Assembly: GCA_014584635.1 (NCBI GenBank)
Contig: JACTML010000137.1
Coordinates: 1 to 6,959, forward strand
From: Nitrosomonas eutropha
GTDB lineage: Bacteria > Pseudomonadota > Gammaproteobacteria > Burkholderiales > Nitrosomonadaceae
Length of the DNA: 6,959 bases
Direction of reading: 5' to 3'
In this document: piece by piece, positions 1-6,686 of the stretch
Position numbering within the stretch: the first letter of the stretch is position 1
Layout: each line of letters starts with the position of its first letter
Made by a program: the position numbers and the translations under genes
Notes under the pieces: generated by a model
The model's input: the letters and a program-made list of their open reading frames with translations, nothing else
What the model was told of the DNA's origin: nothing
Databases searched by the model: none

Positions 1-1
1 A

Positions 2-109
2 TCTGGCGAGCGTCCCTAACATTGCATCTACCTGTAAATGGAAGTTATGCAGAATACCCTTATCCCGGTAATATTTCCACATAACCCGTTGCACAGCGGA
101 TAGGGTTTT
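2..109 (-). other. Possible partial minus-strand ORF running off the left edge
   Basis: This minus-strand frame stays open for 36 codons from a TAA at 112-110 to the window edge. It contains a GTG at 94-92 and an ATG at 82-80. The translation from the ATG begins MWKYYRDKGILHNFHLQVDA, which looks protein-like (aromatic and charged residues mixed, no low complexity), but I do not recognise a family. A good Shine-Dalgarno-like GGAGG lies at 120-116 on this strand. However, the nearest start, the GTG, is about 21 bases away, too far for normal initiation. That mismatch suggests either chance or a decayed gene start. It could equally be noncoding. Confidence 0.15.
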
Positions 110-111
110 TT
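83..111 (+). terminator. Weak candidate terminator for a gene left of the window
   Basis: CCGTT (86-90) can pair with AGCGG (95-99) around a GCAC loop with one G-U pair. Alternatively AACCC (83-87) pairs with GGGTT (103-107). Either is followed by a run of six T bases (106-111). It directly follows the plus-strand stop at 82-84, which would suit the end of an upstream gene. The stems are short, so this is a weak call. Confidence 0.25.
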
Positions 112-338
112 ATCTCCTCCCGTGTCTTGCGTGATAAATAAACAACTGATTTTCACCTTCTTGTCAGTTGCAAGAACCTGCTCGGGATTGCAATCCGGAC
201 AGATTCTAAAATAGATCCGTAATTGAAAAAGGCGTTCACTATCATAGCTTCAACCGGAAATTTCTCTCTGCAAGCGGTTTTACTAATCCTTGAATTTAAT
301 AGAAAATTCACCTTTTGGTTACAACACTTTATTACCAG

Positions 339-704
339 ATGTCCAGGCTGCTATTTAAACTGAGAAACGTGCCGGAAGATGAGGCCGAAGAAGTGCGGGA
401 ACTGCTGAGTGAGCACCAGATTGATTTTTATGAAACTTCAGCAGGCAACTGGGGAATTTCCATGCCGGCGTTGTGGGTGCGCGAGGAATCCCAGTTTCAG
501 CAGGCACGAACGCTGCTGGATACCTACCAGGCCGAGCGCAGTGCGCGGGTACGTGCAGAATATGATCGTCTCAAACGGGAAGGCAAACATAAAACAATTA
601 TTGACAGCTTTCGGCAAAATCCCTTTGCTTTTGTTGCCTATCTCTTTGTGGTGTATGCCCTGTTATATCTGCCTTTCAAGTTTATTTCAGCGCTTGGCCA
701 GTAA
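339..704 (+). CDS. DUF6164-like small membrane-anchored protein
   Basis: This 121-residue protein has an unknown function. Its start MSRLLFKLRNVPEDEAEEVR and the following motif FYETSAGNWGIS (about 30-41) match what I recall of the DUF6164 family in Gram-negative bacteria. That N-terminal half looks like a small ferredoxin-like fold related to the DUF2007 'putative signal transducing' proteins; this relation is inference. Residues 66-85 are highly charged and probably helical, and about residues 95-113 form one hydrophobic membrane segment near the C-terminus, so the soluble domain should face the cytoplasm. I chose ATG 339 because family members start with this M-x-(R/K)-L-L-F pattern. A TTG at 315 in frame would add eight residues but has no better ribosome site. 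Neither start has a clear Shine-Dalgarno sequence. It lies 45 bases before lnt on the same strand and probably heads the transcription unit. Confidence 0.8.
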   Translation: MSRLLFKLRNVPEDEAEEVRELLSEHQIDFYETSAGNWGISMPALWVREESQFQQARTLLDTYQAERSARVRAEYDRLKREGKHKTIIDSFRQNPFAFVAYLFVVYALLYLPFKFISALGQ

Positions 705-748
705 TGAAACCAGGCTTTCCTTTTCGCATTCAGCCGGAGTATCGCTAA
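704..748 (+). other. 14-codon mini-ORF bridging the DUF6164 gene and lnt
   Basis: An ATG at 704-706 overlaps the stop codon of the preceding gene (TAATG). It opens a frame of 14 codons, MKPGFPFRIQPEYR, ending at TAA 746-748, one base before the TTG start of lnt at 750. Inside it, GGAG at 736-739 serves as the likely ribosome site of lnt. The arrangement would let a ribosome pass from the first gene to lnt by two reinitiation steps, so it may couple their translation. The mini-ORF could also be accidental, since TAATG junctions are common. No peptide family is recognised. Confidence 0.25.
736..739 (+). promoter_or_regulatory. Ribosome binding site supporting the TTG start of lnt
   Basis: GGAG sits ten bases before TTG 750. 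The alternative ATG at 771 has no purine-rich motif at a suitable distance, and the lnt frame upstream of 750 is closed by a TGA at 705-707 without offering an ATG. This site therefore decides the start in favour of TTG. Confidence 0.55.
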
Positions 749-749
749 A

Positions 750-2243
750 TTGAACGGTTATTACAGACTGATGGCCGCCTTTCTGCTGGGCGGGATAACG
801 GTGCCTGGCTTTGCTCCCTTTTATTTTTATCCGCTGCCGCTTGTTACGCTGACATTGCTTGCTCTGCTGTGGCGCAGGAGCAAAACAGCCATACAGGCAG
901 CGGTAACCGGGTTTGCCTTCGGGATGGGGTTGTTTGGCGCAGGTGTTACTTGGCTTTATGTCAGTCTGCATGATTTTGGTCATATGGAACCTGCGCTGGC
1001 GGTGTTGGCGCTGATTGTTTTATGTGCTTATCTTTCACTTTTCCCGGCATTGGCTGGCTGGGTGGCCGCCTTGCGCTGGTTTCGTGCTTCCTGGGCCTGG
1101 CCGGGAATGGTGGCAGCGCTGTGGGCATTGATGGAATGGTTGCGCGGTACGCTGTTCACCGGCTTTCCATGGCTGACACTGGGTTATTCACAGGCGCCTG
1201 ACAGTCCTTTGGCAGGGTTTGCACCGGTTGCAGGCGTTTATGGCGTATCACTGCTGTTGATGCTGAGTGCCGCCTGGCTGGCCTGCTGGCTGGAAAAGCG
1301 CAAAAAATATCGTTTTGGACTGTATCTGGCCGGTGTCTGGGTGATGGGCTTCGGGCTACAGCAAGTTCATTGGACCGAGCCGGAAGGGGAGCCAGTGACC
1401 GTCAGTTTGCTGCAGGGTAACATTCCGCAAAACAAGAAGTGGGAACCAGAGCATCTGGCTGCGACTATGCGGACGTATGTCCGGCTGGTGCAGGAAAGTC
1501 CGAGCCGTTTGATTGTGACGCCGGAAATATCATTTCCTTTGTATTACGATCAGGCGCCCCGGGATTATCTGCAGTTATTGGCCGAGCACGCCCGTTCCCG
1601 ACAGGGAGATGTGCTGGTTGGCCTGGTGGAACGCACCTTGGCGGACGACGGCTATTACAACACCATGTTCAGTTTTGGCAGTTCTCCTGAACAAAGTTAT
1701 CGCAAATATCATCTGGTGCCGTTTGGGGAATATATTCCGCTCAAGGCGGTGTTCGGCTGGGTGATTGACGTGCTGCATATTCCGTTGTCGGATTTTTCAC
1801 GGGGCAAGCTGGATCAGCCGCCACTGGATCTGGCCGGACAGCGTGTGGCGATCAATATCTGCTATGAGGATGTGTTCGGTGAAGAGATCATCATGAAGCT
1901 GCCACAGGCCAGTCTGCTGGTCAATGTCAGCAACGATGCCTGGTTTGGTCACTCCATCGGCCCGCGCCAGCACCTGCAGATTTCACAAATGCGCGCGCTG
2001 GAAACCGGTCGTTATATGCTGCGCGCCACCAATACCGGTGTGACGGCCATTATCAATGAGCAAGGCAAGGTGTTACAGCAGCTGGAAATGTTTACCACAG
2101 CCGGTCTGCACAGCACAGCACAAGGATTCAGCGGCGCTACACCTTATGTGCGGCTGGGCAACAGCCTGGTATTCGGTCTGATTGGCCTGCTTTTGCTGAC
2201 CGGAGGAGGGGCAGCATTTTCCGGCAGATACAAAACTCTGTAA
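750..2243 (+). CDS. lnt: Apolipoprotein N-acyltransferase
   Basis: Lnt is an inner-membrane enzyme that moves an acyl chain from a phospholipid to the N-terminal cysteine of apolipoproteins, the last step of lipoprotein maturation. The 497 residues are close to the 512 of E. coli. The N-terminal part (about 8-206) is a series of hydrophobic helices containing GFAPF (20-24) and GFPWLTLGYSQ (138-148). The rest is a periplasmic nitrilase-type domain followed by a final helix (about 472-490). By alignment from memory with E. coli E267, K335 and C387, the catalytic triad is E259 (TPEISFP), K319 (YRKYHLVPFGEY) and C371 (NICYEDVF). W231, E327, Y372 and E373 are also conserved, and NVSNDAWFG (392-400) is typical. 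The start is TTG 750, with GGAG at 736-739 ten bases upstream. ATG 771 is possible but would trim seven residues and lacks a ribosome site. The usual corC neighbour is absent; glyQ follows after 32 bases. Confidence 0.96.
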   Translation: MNGYYRLMAAFLLGGITVPGFAPFYFYPLPLVTLTLLALLWRRSKTAIQAAVTGFAFGMGLFGAGVTWLYVSLHDFGHMEPALAVLALIVLCAYLSLFPALAGWVAALRWFRASWAWPGMVAALWALMEWLRGTLFTGFPWLTLGYSQAPDSPLAGFAPVAGVYGVSLLLMLSAAWLACWLEKRKKYRFGLYLAGVWVMGFGLQQVHWTEPEGEPVTVSLLQGNIPQNKKWEPEHLAATMRTYVRLVQESPSRLIVTPEISFPLYYDQAPRDYLQLLAEHARSRQGDVLVGLVERTLADDGYYNTMFSFGSSPEQSYRKYHLVPFGEYIPLKAVFGWVIDVLHIPLSDFSRGKLDQPPLDLAGQRVAINICYEDVFGEEIIMKLPQASLLVNVSNDAWFGHSIGPRQHLQISQMRALETGRYMLRATNTGVTAIINEQGKVLQQLEMFTTAGLHSTAQGFSGATPYVRLGNSLVFGLIGLLLLTGGGAAFSGRYKTL

Positions 2244-2275
2244 AATGACCCGGTTCACTATCCAGCCATTGCGAC

Positions 2276-3199
2276 ATGTCTATACCCACTTTTCAGGAAA
2301 TTATTCTTACCCTTCAACACTACTGGGGGCAGCAGGGCTGTGCCCTGTTACAACCTTATGATATGGAAGTGGGGGCCGGCACCAGCCACACCGCGACCTT
2401 TTTGCGCGCGCTTGGGCCGGAGCCGTGGCGTGCCGCTTATGTACAGCCTTCACGCCGTCCCAAGGACGGCCGCTATGGCGATAACCCCAATCGTCTGCAG
2501 CATTACTACCAGTTCCAGGTGGTGCTGAAGCCTGCGCCGCATAATATTCTGGATTTGTATTTTCGTTCGTTACAGATGTTGGGGCTGGATCTGCAGCAAA
2601 ATGACGTGCGGCTGGTGGAAGATGACTGGGAAAATCCTACGTTGGGCGCCTGGGGATTGGGCTGGGAAGTCTGGCTCAATGGTATGGAGGTCACCCAATT
2701 CACTTATTTTCAGCAGGTGGGCGGAATCAACTGTCGTCCCATCACGGGAGAAATTACTTATGGACTGGAGCGGCTGGCCATGTATCTGCAGGGTGTGGAG
2801 AACGTATTTGATCTGACCTGGACGAAAGGGCTGACTTACGGGGATGTTTATCACCAGAATGAGGTAGAGCAATCTGCCTACAATTTTGAATGCAGCGATA
2901 TCGAGTTTTTGCTGCTTTCCTTCAATAAACTGGAAGCACAGGCGAATCAGCTGATCGATGCGCAACTGGCGTTGCCTGCTTATGAACAGGTACTGAAGGC
3001 CGCCCATACCTTTAATCTGCTGGATGCGCGCGGCGCCATCTCGGTCACTGAACGTGCCGCTTATATTGGCCGTATCCGTAACCTGTCACGTCGGGTGGCG
3101 CAAGCCTATTATGATAGTCGCCTGCGCTTGCAGCCGCCGTTTCCATTGGCGCCGCGTGCGTGGGTTGAGCAGATTCTGGATCAGGCGGAATCAGCATGA
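2276..3199 (+). CDS. glyQ: Glycyl-tRNA synthetase, alpha subunit
   Basis: GlyQ carries the class II catalytic core of the bacterial alpha2-beta2 glycyl-tRNA synthetase. It activates glycine with ATP and, with GlyS, charges tRNA-Gly in the cytoplasm. The 307 residues are near the 303 of E. coli. Diagnostic stretches are [20 protein letters not shown] (5-24), the [19 protein letters not shown] block (55-73, including class II motif 2), [18 protein letters not shown] (130-147) and [13 protein letters not shown] (158-170, motif 3 region). NFECSD follows before the helical C-terminal part. The start at ATG 2276 gives the normal family N-terminus MSIPTFQ. No good Shine-Dalgarno sequence precedes it, so translation may depend on lnt, which ends 32 bases upstream. 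The stop overlaps the glyS start by four bases (ATGA), as expected for subunits made in fixed proportion. Confidence 0.98.
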   Translation: MSIPTFQEIILTLQHYWGQQGCALLQPYDMEVGAGTSHTATFLRALGPEPWRAAYVQPSRRPKDGRYGDNPNRLQHYYQFQVVLKPAPHNILDLYFRSLQMLGLDLQQNDVRLVEDDWENPTLGAWGLGWEVWLNGMEVTQFTYFQQVGGINCRPITGEITYGLERLAMYLQGVENVFDLTWTKGLTYGDVYHQNEVEQSAYNFECSDIEFLLLSFNKLEAQANQLIDAQLALPAYEQVLKAAHTFNLLDARGAISVTERAAYIGRIRNLSRRVAQAYYDSRLRLQPPFPLAPRAWVEQILDQAESA

Positions 3200-5355
3200 T
3201 GACTGCAAACCTGCTGATTGAGTTTCTGACTGAGGAACTGCCTCCCAAATCACTGGAAAAACTGGGTAACGCGTTTGCCGCATCTGTTGCTGCGGGACTG
3301 AAAAACCAGAATCTGACTACCACAGACACTGTAACAACGGTTTTTGCTTCACCGCGTCGGTTAGCGGTGCATTTGACAGCTGTTCCGGCCCAGGCGCCGG
3401 ATCAGGTTGTTACCCTCAAACTGATGCCGGTTACTGTCGGGCTGGATACGCAAGGCCAGGCGACACCTGCATTGCATAAAAAGCTCACCGCGCTGAATCT
3501 GGAAAATACGCCGGTTGCTGCACTGAAGCGGGTACAGGAAGGCAAGGCGGAAATGCTGTTTCTGGAGCAGAGTGTCACGGGAATTTTACTGGCAGCAGGG
3601 CTGCAAAAAGCGGTGAATGAAGCTATTCGTCAGCTGCCGGTTCCCAGGATGATGACCTACCAGCTGGATGATGGCTGGGAGAATGTGCATTTCATTCGCC
3701 CGGTGCATGGATTAATTGCCCTGCATGGGCAGCAGATCGTACCCATCAGTACCTTGGGGTTTGCAGCCGGCAACATAACCCGCGGGCATCGCTTTGAAGC
3801 AAAACGGGCAGAGCTGACAATTGATCATGCCGATCATTATGAGCAGATTCTGGAAGCGGAGGGCACGGTTATTCCGGGGTTTGATCGCCGTCGTCAGCGT
3901 ATTAAAGAAGGGCTGGCAGCAGCTGCGAATGCCGCGCAATTGCAATATCTCGACGATGCGGCGCTGTTGGATGAAGTGACGGCGCTGGTAGAACATCCTA
4001 ATGTTCTGATGGGAACTTTTTCTGCTGATTTTCTGGAAGTGCCGCAGGAATGCCTGATCTCCACCATGAAGATCAATCAGAAATATTTTCCTCTTCTGGA
4101 TAGTGACGGCAAGCTGACCAACCGCTTTCTGATCGTCTCCAATATTACTCCGGCTGATCCGGGCCAGATTATTGCGGGTAACGAACGGGTGATCCGCTCA
4201 AGACTGGCAGATGCAAAATTTTTCTTTGATCACGATCGCAAACGGACGCTGGCTTCGCGTCTGCCTGATCTGGACAAGGTGATTTATCACCATCAGCTGG
4301 GTTCGCAGGGGGAACGTATCTGTTATGTGCGGGCACTGGCAAAAATTATCGGGCAATTATTGGGCGACAGTCATTTATCCATGCAGGCAGATCAGGCAGC
4401 GATGCTGGCCAAAGCGGATCTGCTAACCGATATGGTGGGAGAATTTCCTGAGTTACAAGGCATTATGGGGCGTTACTACGCGCAACAGGAGGGCCTGGAT
4501 GAAGCGGTTGCGTTTGCCATTGAAGATCATTACAAGCCGCGCTTTGCCGGAGATCTGCTGCCGCGCGGCATGACGGGTATTTGTGTTGCGCTGGCAGACA
4601 AACTGGAAACACTGATCAGCCTGTTCAGTATTGGCCAGCTGCCAACCGGGGACAAGGATCCTTATGCTCTGCGACGACATGCGCTGGGCGTTATTCGCAT
4701 CCTTATCGAAAGGGATTTGCCGATTGGATTGGATGTATTGATTTCCCGTGCAGCGGGTGTGTTGCAGAATAAAATTCCAGGAGAGCAGGGAACAGGCTCA
4801 AATCCGGATTTTAATCACACTCGTCCAGTCACCCCGCAGGTTACCGAACAATTGCTGGATTTCTTTTATGATCGCCTTGCCAGCAATTTGCGTGATCAGG
4901 GTTATTCTGTTCAGGAAGTGGAATCGGTTCTGAATCTGCGTCCCTCTCTGCTATGCGAAATTCCCAAACGCCTGGCTGCAGTGCAGGCTTTTGCCGCTCT
5001 GCCCGAAGCGGCCAGTCTGGCGGCTGCCAACAAACGGGTGGGCAATATTCTCAAAAAATCAGCATTTGATGCCACCAGCGGGATTGATGAATCCTACTTG
5101 CAGGCTCCAGCCGAGATTGCCTTGTATCGTGCGTTATCTGCAATAGAAGCAGACGCCCGGCATGCTTTTCAGAAGGGAGATTATGTCACCGCTCTGCAAA
5201 TTCTGGCTGCCCTGAAAGCACCGATTGATGCCTTTTTCGATCAGGTAATGGTCAATGATGAAAATGAAACACTGCGCCGTAATCGTTTGGCGCTGTTGTC
5301 AGCTTTGCAGGCAACGATGAATCGCGTGGCGGATATTTCCCGGCTGGCTGCCTGA
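3196..5355 (+). CDS. glyS: Glycyl-tRNA synthetase, beta subunit
   Basis: GlyS partners GlyQ and supplies most of the tRNA recognition. At 719 residues it is about 30 longer than the E. coli protein (689). Recognised parts are the N-terminal [19 protein letters not shown] (6-24), FASPRRLAV (50-58), [11 protein letters not shown] (292-302), [22 protein letters not shown] (328-349), and the HD-like central domain with [20 protein letters not shown] (406-425) and [20 protein letters not shown] (479-498). [13 protein letters not shown] (610-622) leads into the anticodon-binding C-terminus, ending [10 protein letters not shown]. Part of the extra length is a Pro/Gly/Asn-rich stretch at about 526-547 that E. 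coli lacks. The start ATG 3196 lies within the glyQ stop; ATG 3199 is directly adjacent and equally possible. A GGCGGA sequence (3184-3189) is correctly placed for both. Confidence 0.98.
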   Translation: MMTANLLIEFLTEELPPKSLEKLGNAFAASVAAGLKNQNLTTTDTVTTVFASPRRLAVHLTAVPAQAPDQVVTLKLMPVTVGLDTQGQATPALHKKLTALNLENTPVAALKRVQEGKAEMLFLEQSVTGILLAAGLQKAVNEAIRQLPVPRMMTYQLDDGWENVHFIRPVHGLIALHGQQIVPISTLGFAAGNITRGHRFEAKRAELTIDHADHYEQILEAEGTVIPGFDRRRQRIKEGLAAAANAAQLQYLDDAALLDEVTALVEHPNVLMGTFSADFLEVPQECLISTMKINQKYFPLLDSDGKLTNRFLIVSNITPADPGQIIAGNERVIRSRLADAKFFFDHDRKRTLASRLPDLDKVIYHHQLGSQGERICYVRALAKIIGQLLGDSHLSMQADQAAMLAKADLLTDMVGEFPELQGIMGRYYAQQEGLDEAVAFAIEDHYKPRFAGDLLPRGMTGICVALADKLETLISLFSIGQLPTGDKDPYALRRHALGVIRILIERDLPIGLDVLISRAAGVLQNKIPGEQGTGSNPDFNHTRPVTPQVTEQLLDFFYDRLASNLRDQGYSVQEVESVLNLRPSLLCEIPKRLAAVQAFAALPEAASLAAANKRVGNILKKSAFDATSGIDESYLQAPAEIALYRALSAIEADARHAFQKGDYVTALQILAALKAPIDAFFDQVMVNDENETLRRNRLALLSALQATMNRVADISRLAA

Positions 5356-5375
5356 GACAGGAACGTATACGCCCA

Positions 5376-5918
5376 ATGAAACTGATTATTCTTGACCAGA
5401 ATGGCGTCATCAATAAAAAGGGAGATACGCTGATTCGCACGCCGGATGATTGGAAACCCATTCCAGGCAGTTTGCAGGCAATTGCGCGCCTGACACATAC
5501 CGGCTATCGGGTGGTTACAGCGACCAATCAATCCGGCATCGGGCGCGGACTGCTTGACATGACCACTTTCAACGCAATCAACGACAAATTGTTGCGTGCA
5601 GTACAACAGGAAGGCGGGCGCATTGATGCCCTGTTTTTTTGTCCCCATACCCGGCATGATAAATGCGCCTGTCGCAAACCCAACGCCGGCATGTTCAAGG
5701 AAATCCGGCAGCGCTACGGTGTTGAGCTTGACCATGTACCGGCTGTGGGAGACTCTTTGCGTGATCTGCAGGCCGCAGCCAAAGCCGGTGCCGTACCGGT
5801 ACTGGTGCTGACCGGCAAAGGCCAGATCACCCAGGAAGAAGGCCATTTACCGGAAGGTACGCAGATCTATCCTGATCTTTCAGCAGTAGCGGACAGTCTT
5901 GAAGTGCAGGCGTTGTAA
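5376..5918 (+). CDS. gmhB: Heptose-1,7-bisphosphate 7-phosphatase (GmhB), atypical motif I
   Basis: GmhB removes the 7-phosphate from D-glycero-manno-heptose 1,7-bisphosphate in the cytoplasm, on the route to the ADP-heptose used in LPS core. The protein has 180 residues (E. coli about 190) and a HAD fold. HAD motif II is TNQSG (50-54). The zinc loop has C89, H91, C97 and C99. Motif III is the RKP at 100-102, and motif IV is VGDSLRD (124-130). The oddity is motif I: ILDQNGVIN, with nucleophile D7 but N9 in place of the second Asp of DxD, the general acid/base (D13 in E. coli). The codons GAC CAG AAT differ from a canonical GAC CGG GAT by two G-to-A changes. Activity may therefore be reduced, lost or altered. 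The gene follows glyS by 20 bases, with AGGA at 5359-5362 somewhat far from the start, and overlaps plsC by one base. Confidence 0.9.
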   Translation: MKLIILDQNGVINKKGDTLIRTPDDWKPIPGSLQAIARLTHTGYRVVTATNQSGIGRGLLDMTTFNAINDKLLRAVQQEGGRIDALFFCPHTRHDKCACRKPNAGMFKEIRQRYGVELDHVPAVGDSLRDLQAAAKAGAVPVLVLTGKGQITQEEGHLPEGTQIYPDLSAVADSLEVQAL

Positions 5919-6646
5919 TGGCTGGTTTGCGCTCCCTGATTTACATGCTGTTGCAGGCGATCATCACGCCGCCGTACGCGCTGTTCACCCTGATGTGTTT
6001 TCCTTTGCCGCCGCAGCGCCGCTATCAGGTAACCTATGGCTGGACAAGACTGATGCTGTTCATGTTACGCACCATTTGCGGCCTGCGTTATGAAGTGCTG
6101 GGGCGGGAAAATATTCCCAAACATCCATCCATCATTCTTTCCAAACACCAGTCCGCCTGGGAAACGCTGGCTCTGCAGCAGATTTTTCCACCACAAGTGT
6201 GGGTGTTGAAAAAAGAGCTGTTGCGTATTCCATTTTTCGGCTGGGGGCTGGCCATGACCAGCCCGATTGCAATTGATCGCAGTGCCGGAAAAGCAGCGCT
6301 GGAACAGATCGTGGAACAGGGAAGAGAGCGATTGCAGCAGAATTTCTGGATCGTTGTTTTTCCGGAAGGCACGCGGATTGCACCCGGCAAAAAAGGCAAA
6401 TATCGTATTGGCGGCGCCTGGCTGGCGGTGCATACCGGTGCGCTGGTAGTGCCGGTAGCGCATAACGCCGGTGAATTCTGGGGCAGAAATTCCTTCATCA
6501 AATATCCTGGCACCATCACGCTGAGTATCGGTCAGCCCATCGACCCAAACGGACTTGAAGCAGGTGAATTGTTAACTCAAGTAGAAACCTGGATCGAAGC
6601 AGAGACTGCGCGTATCAGTTGTTCGATAAACAGGCCAAGCAGATAA
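5918..6646 (+). CDS. plsC: 1-acyl-sn-glycerol-3-phosphate acyltransferase family protein
   Basis: This is a 242-residue PlsC-type acyltransferase of the inner membrane, expected to acylate lysophosphatidic acid to phosphatidic acid in phospholipid synthesis. A hydrophobic segment at about 8-28 anchors the N-terminus. Motif I is SKHQSAWETL, giving H77-x4-E82; E. coli PlsC has HX4D, but the glutamate form is, as I recall, usual in this betaproteobacterial subgroup. Motif II corresponds to the region around SPIAIDRS (115-122), motif III is FPEGTR (148-153) and motif IV is VPVAHN (178-183). The start ATG 5918 overlaps the gmhB stop (TAATG), with AGG at 5908-5910 seven bases upstream, so the two are probably translationally coupled. 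A terminator follows directly. A related lyso-lipid acyltransferase with another acceptor cannot be excluded, so the symbol is a family-level assignment. Confidence 0.88.
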   Translation: MAGLRSLIYMLLQAIITPPYALFTLMCFPLPPQRRYQVTYGWTRLMLFMLRTICGLRYEVLGRENIPKHPSIILSKHQSAWETLALQQIFPPQVWVLKKELLRIPFFGWGLAMTSPIAIDRSAGKAALEQIVEQGRERLQQNFWIVVFPEGTRIAPGKKGKYRIGGAWLAVHTGALVVPVAHNAGEFWGRNSFIKYPGTITLSIGQPIDPNGLEAGELLTQVETWIEAETARISCSINRPSR

Positions 6647-6649
6647 CTG

Positions 6650-6686
6650 AATAATTCCCGGTAAAAATTCGGGAATTATTTAATTT
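6650..6686 (+). terminator. Rho-independent terminator after plsC
   Basis: AATAATTCCCG (6650-6660) and CGGGAATTATT (6670-6680) form a perfect 11-bp stem around a 9-base loop (6661-6669). A T-rich tail (6679-6686) follows. It starts four bases after the plsC stop and closes the plus-strand transcription unit. It sits between convergent genes and its right arm touches the stop codon of the minus-strand gene at 6682-6680. On the minus strand the tail is not T-rich, so bidirectional use is only possible, not shown. Confidence 0.88.

Larger units (their letters stand above)
1..338. other. Left-edge region with no recognisable gene
   Basis: No gene can be named in these 338 bases. Three weak open frames are visible. 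On the plus strand a frame open from base 1 stops at TAA 82-84, and could be the last 27 codons of a gene to the left. On the minus strand one frame is open from 109 to the window edge, with an internal ATG at 82-80 that begins MWKYYRDKGI. Another minus frame is open from 249 to a stop at 30-28 but has no ATG, only a GTG at 156-154. A perfect 7-bp inverted repeat (CAACTGA 143-149, TCAGTTG 164-170) and a 12-bp perfect palindrome GGATTGCAATCC (185-196) are present; either could arise by chance. I found no -35/-10 pair with good spacing, so the promoter of the downstream genes is not placed. Confidence 0.5.

Noticed and set aside
185..196. 12-bp perfect palindrome GGATTGCAATCC as an operator
   Set aside because: A 12-base palindrome is expected about once or twice by chance in a window this size, and no promoter was found beside it.
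223..245. Promoter with TTGAAA (223-228) and TATCAT (240-245)
   Set aside because: The spacer is only 11 bases, far short of the usual 16-18. No other pair in the region fits better.
409..753. Alternative plus-strand frame overlapping the DUF6164 gene and the lnt start
   Set aside because: The main frame carries family-like sequence and a membrane helix, while this frame has scattered Cys and Arg and no recognisable pattern.
2570..3007. Minus-strand open frame of 145 codons inside glyQ
   Set aside because: It is fully antisense to a conserved glyQ region with clear motifs, and shows no ribosome site or recognisable family.
5241..5846. Minus-strand open frame of about 200 codons across the glyS-gmhB junction
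   Set aside because: It lies opposite two well-supported genes, shows no domain pattern, and its composition is what a shadow of coding DNA gives.
6108..6170. HX4E instead of HX4D in the plsC product as a catalytic lesion
   Set aside because: The glutamate form is, as I recall, normal in this subgroup of acyltransferases, and the other motifs are intact.
6065..6519. Three overlapping minus-strand open frames inside plsC
   Set aside because: All three are antisense to the conserved acyltransferase motifs, and their protein sequences look random.
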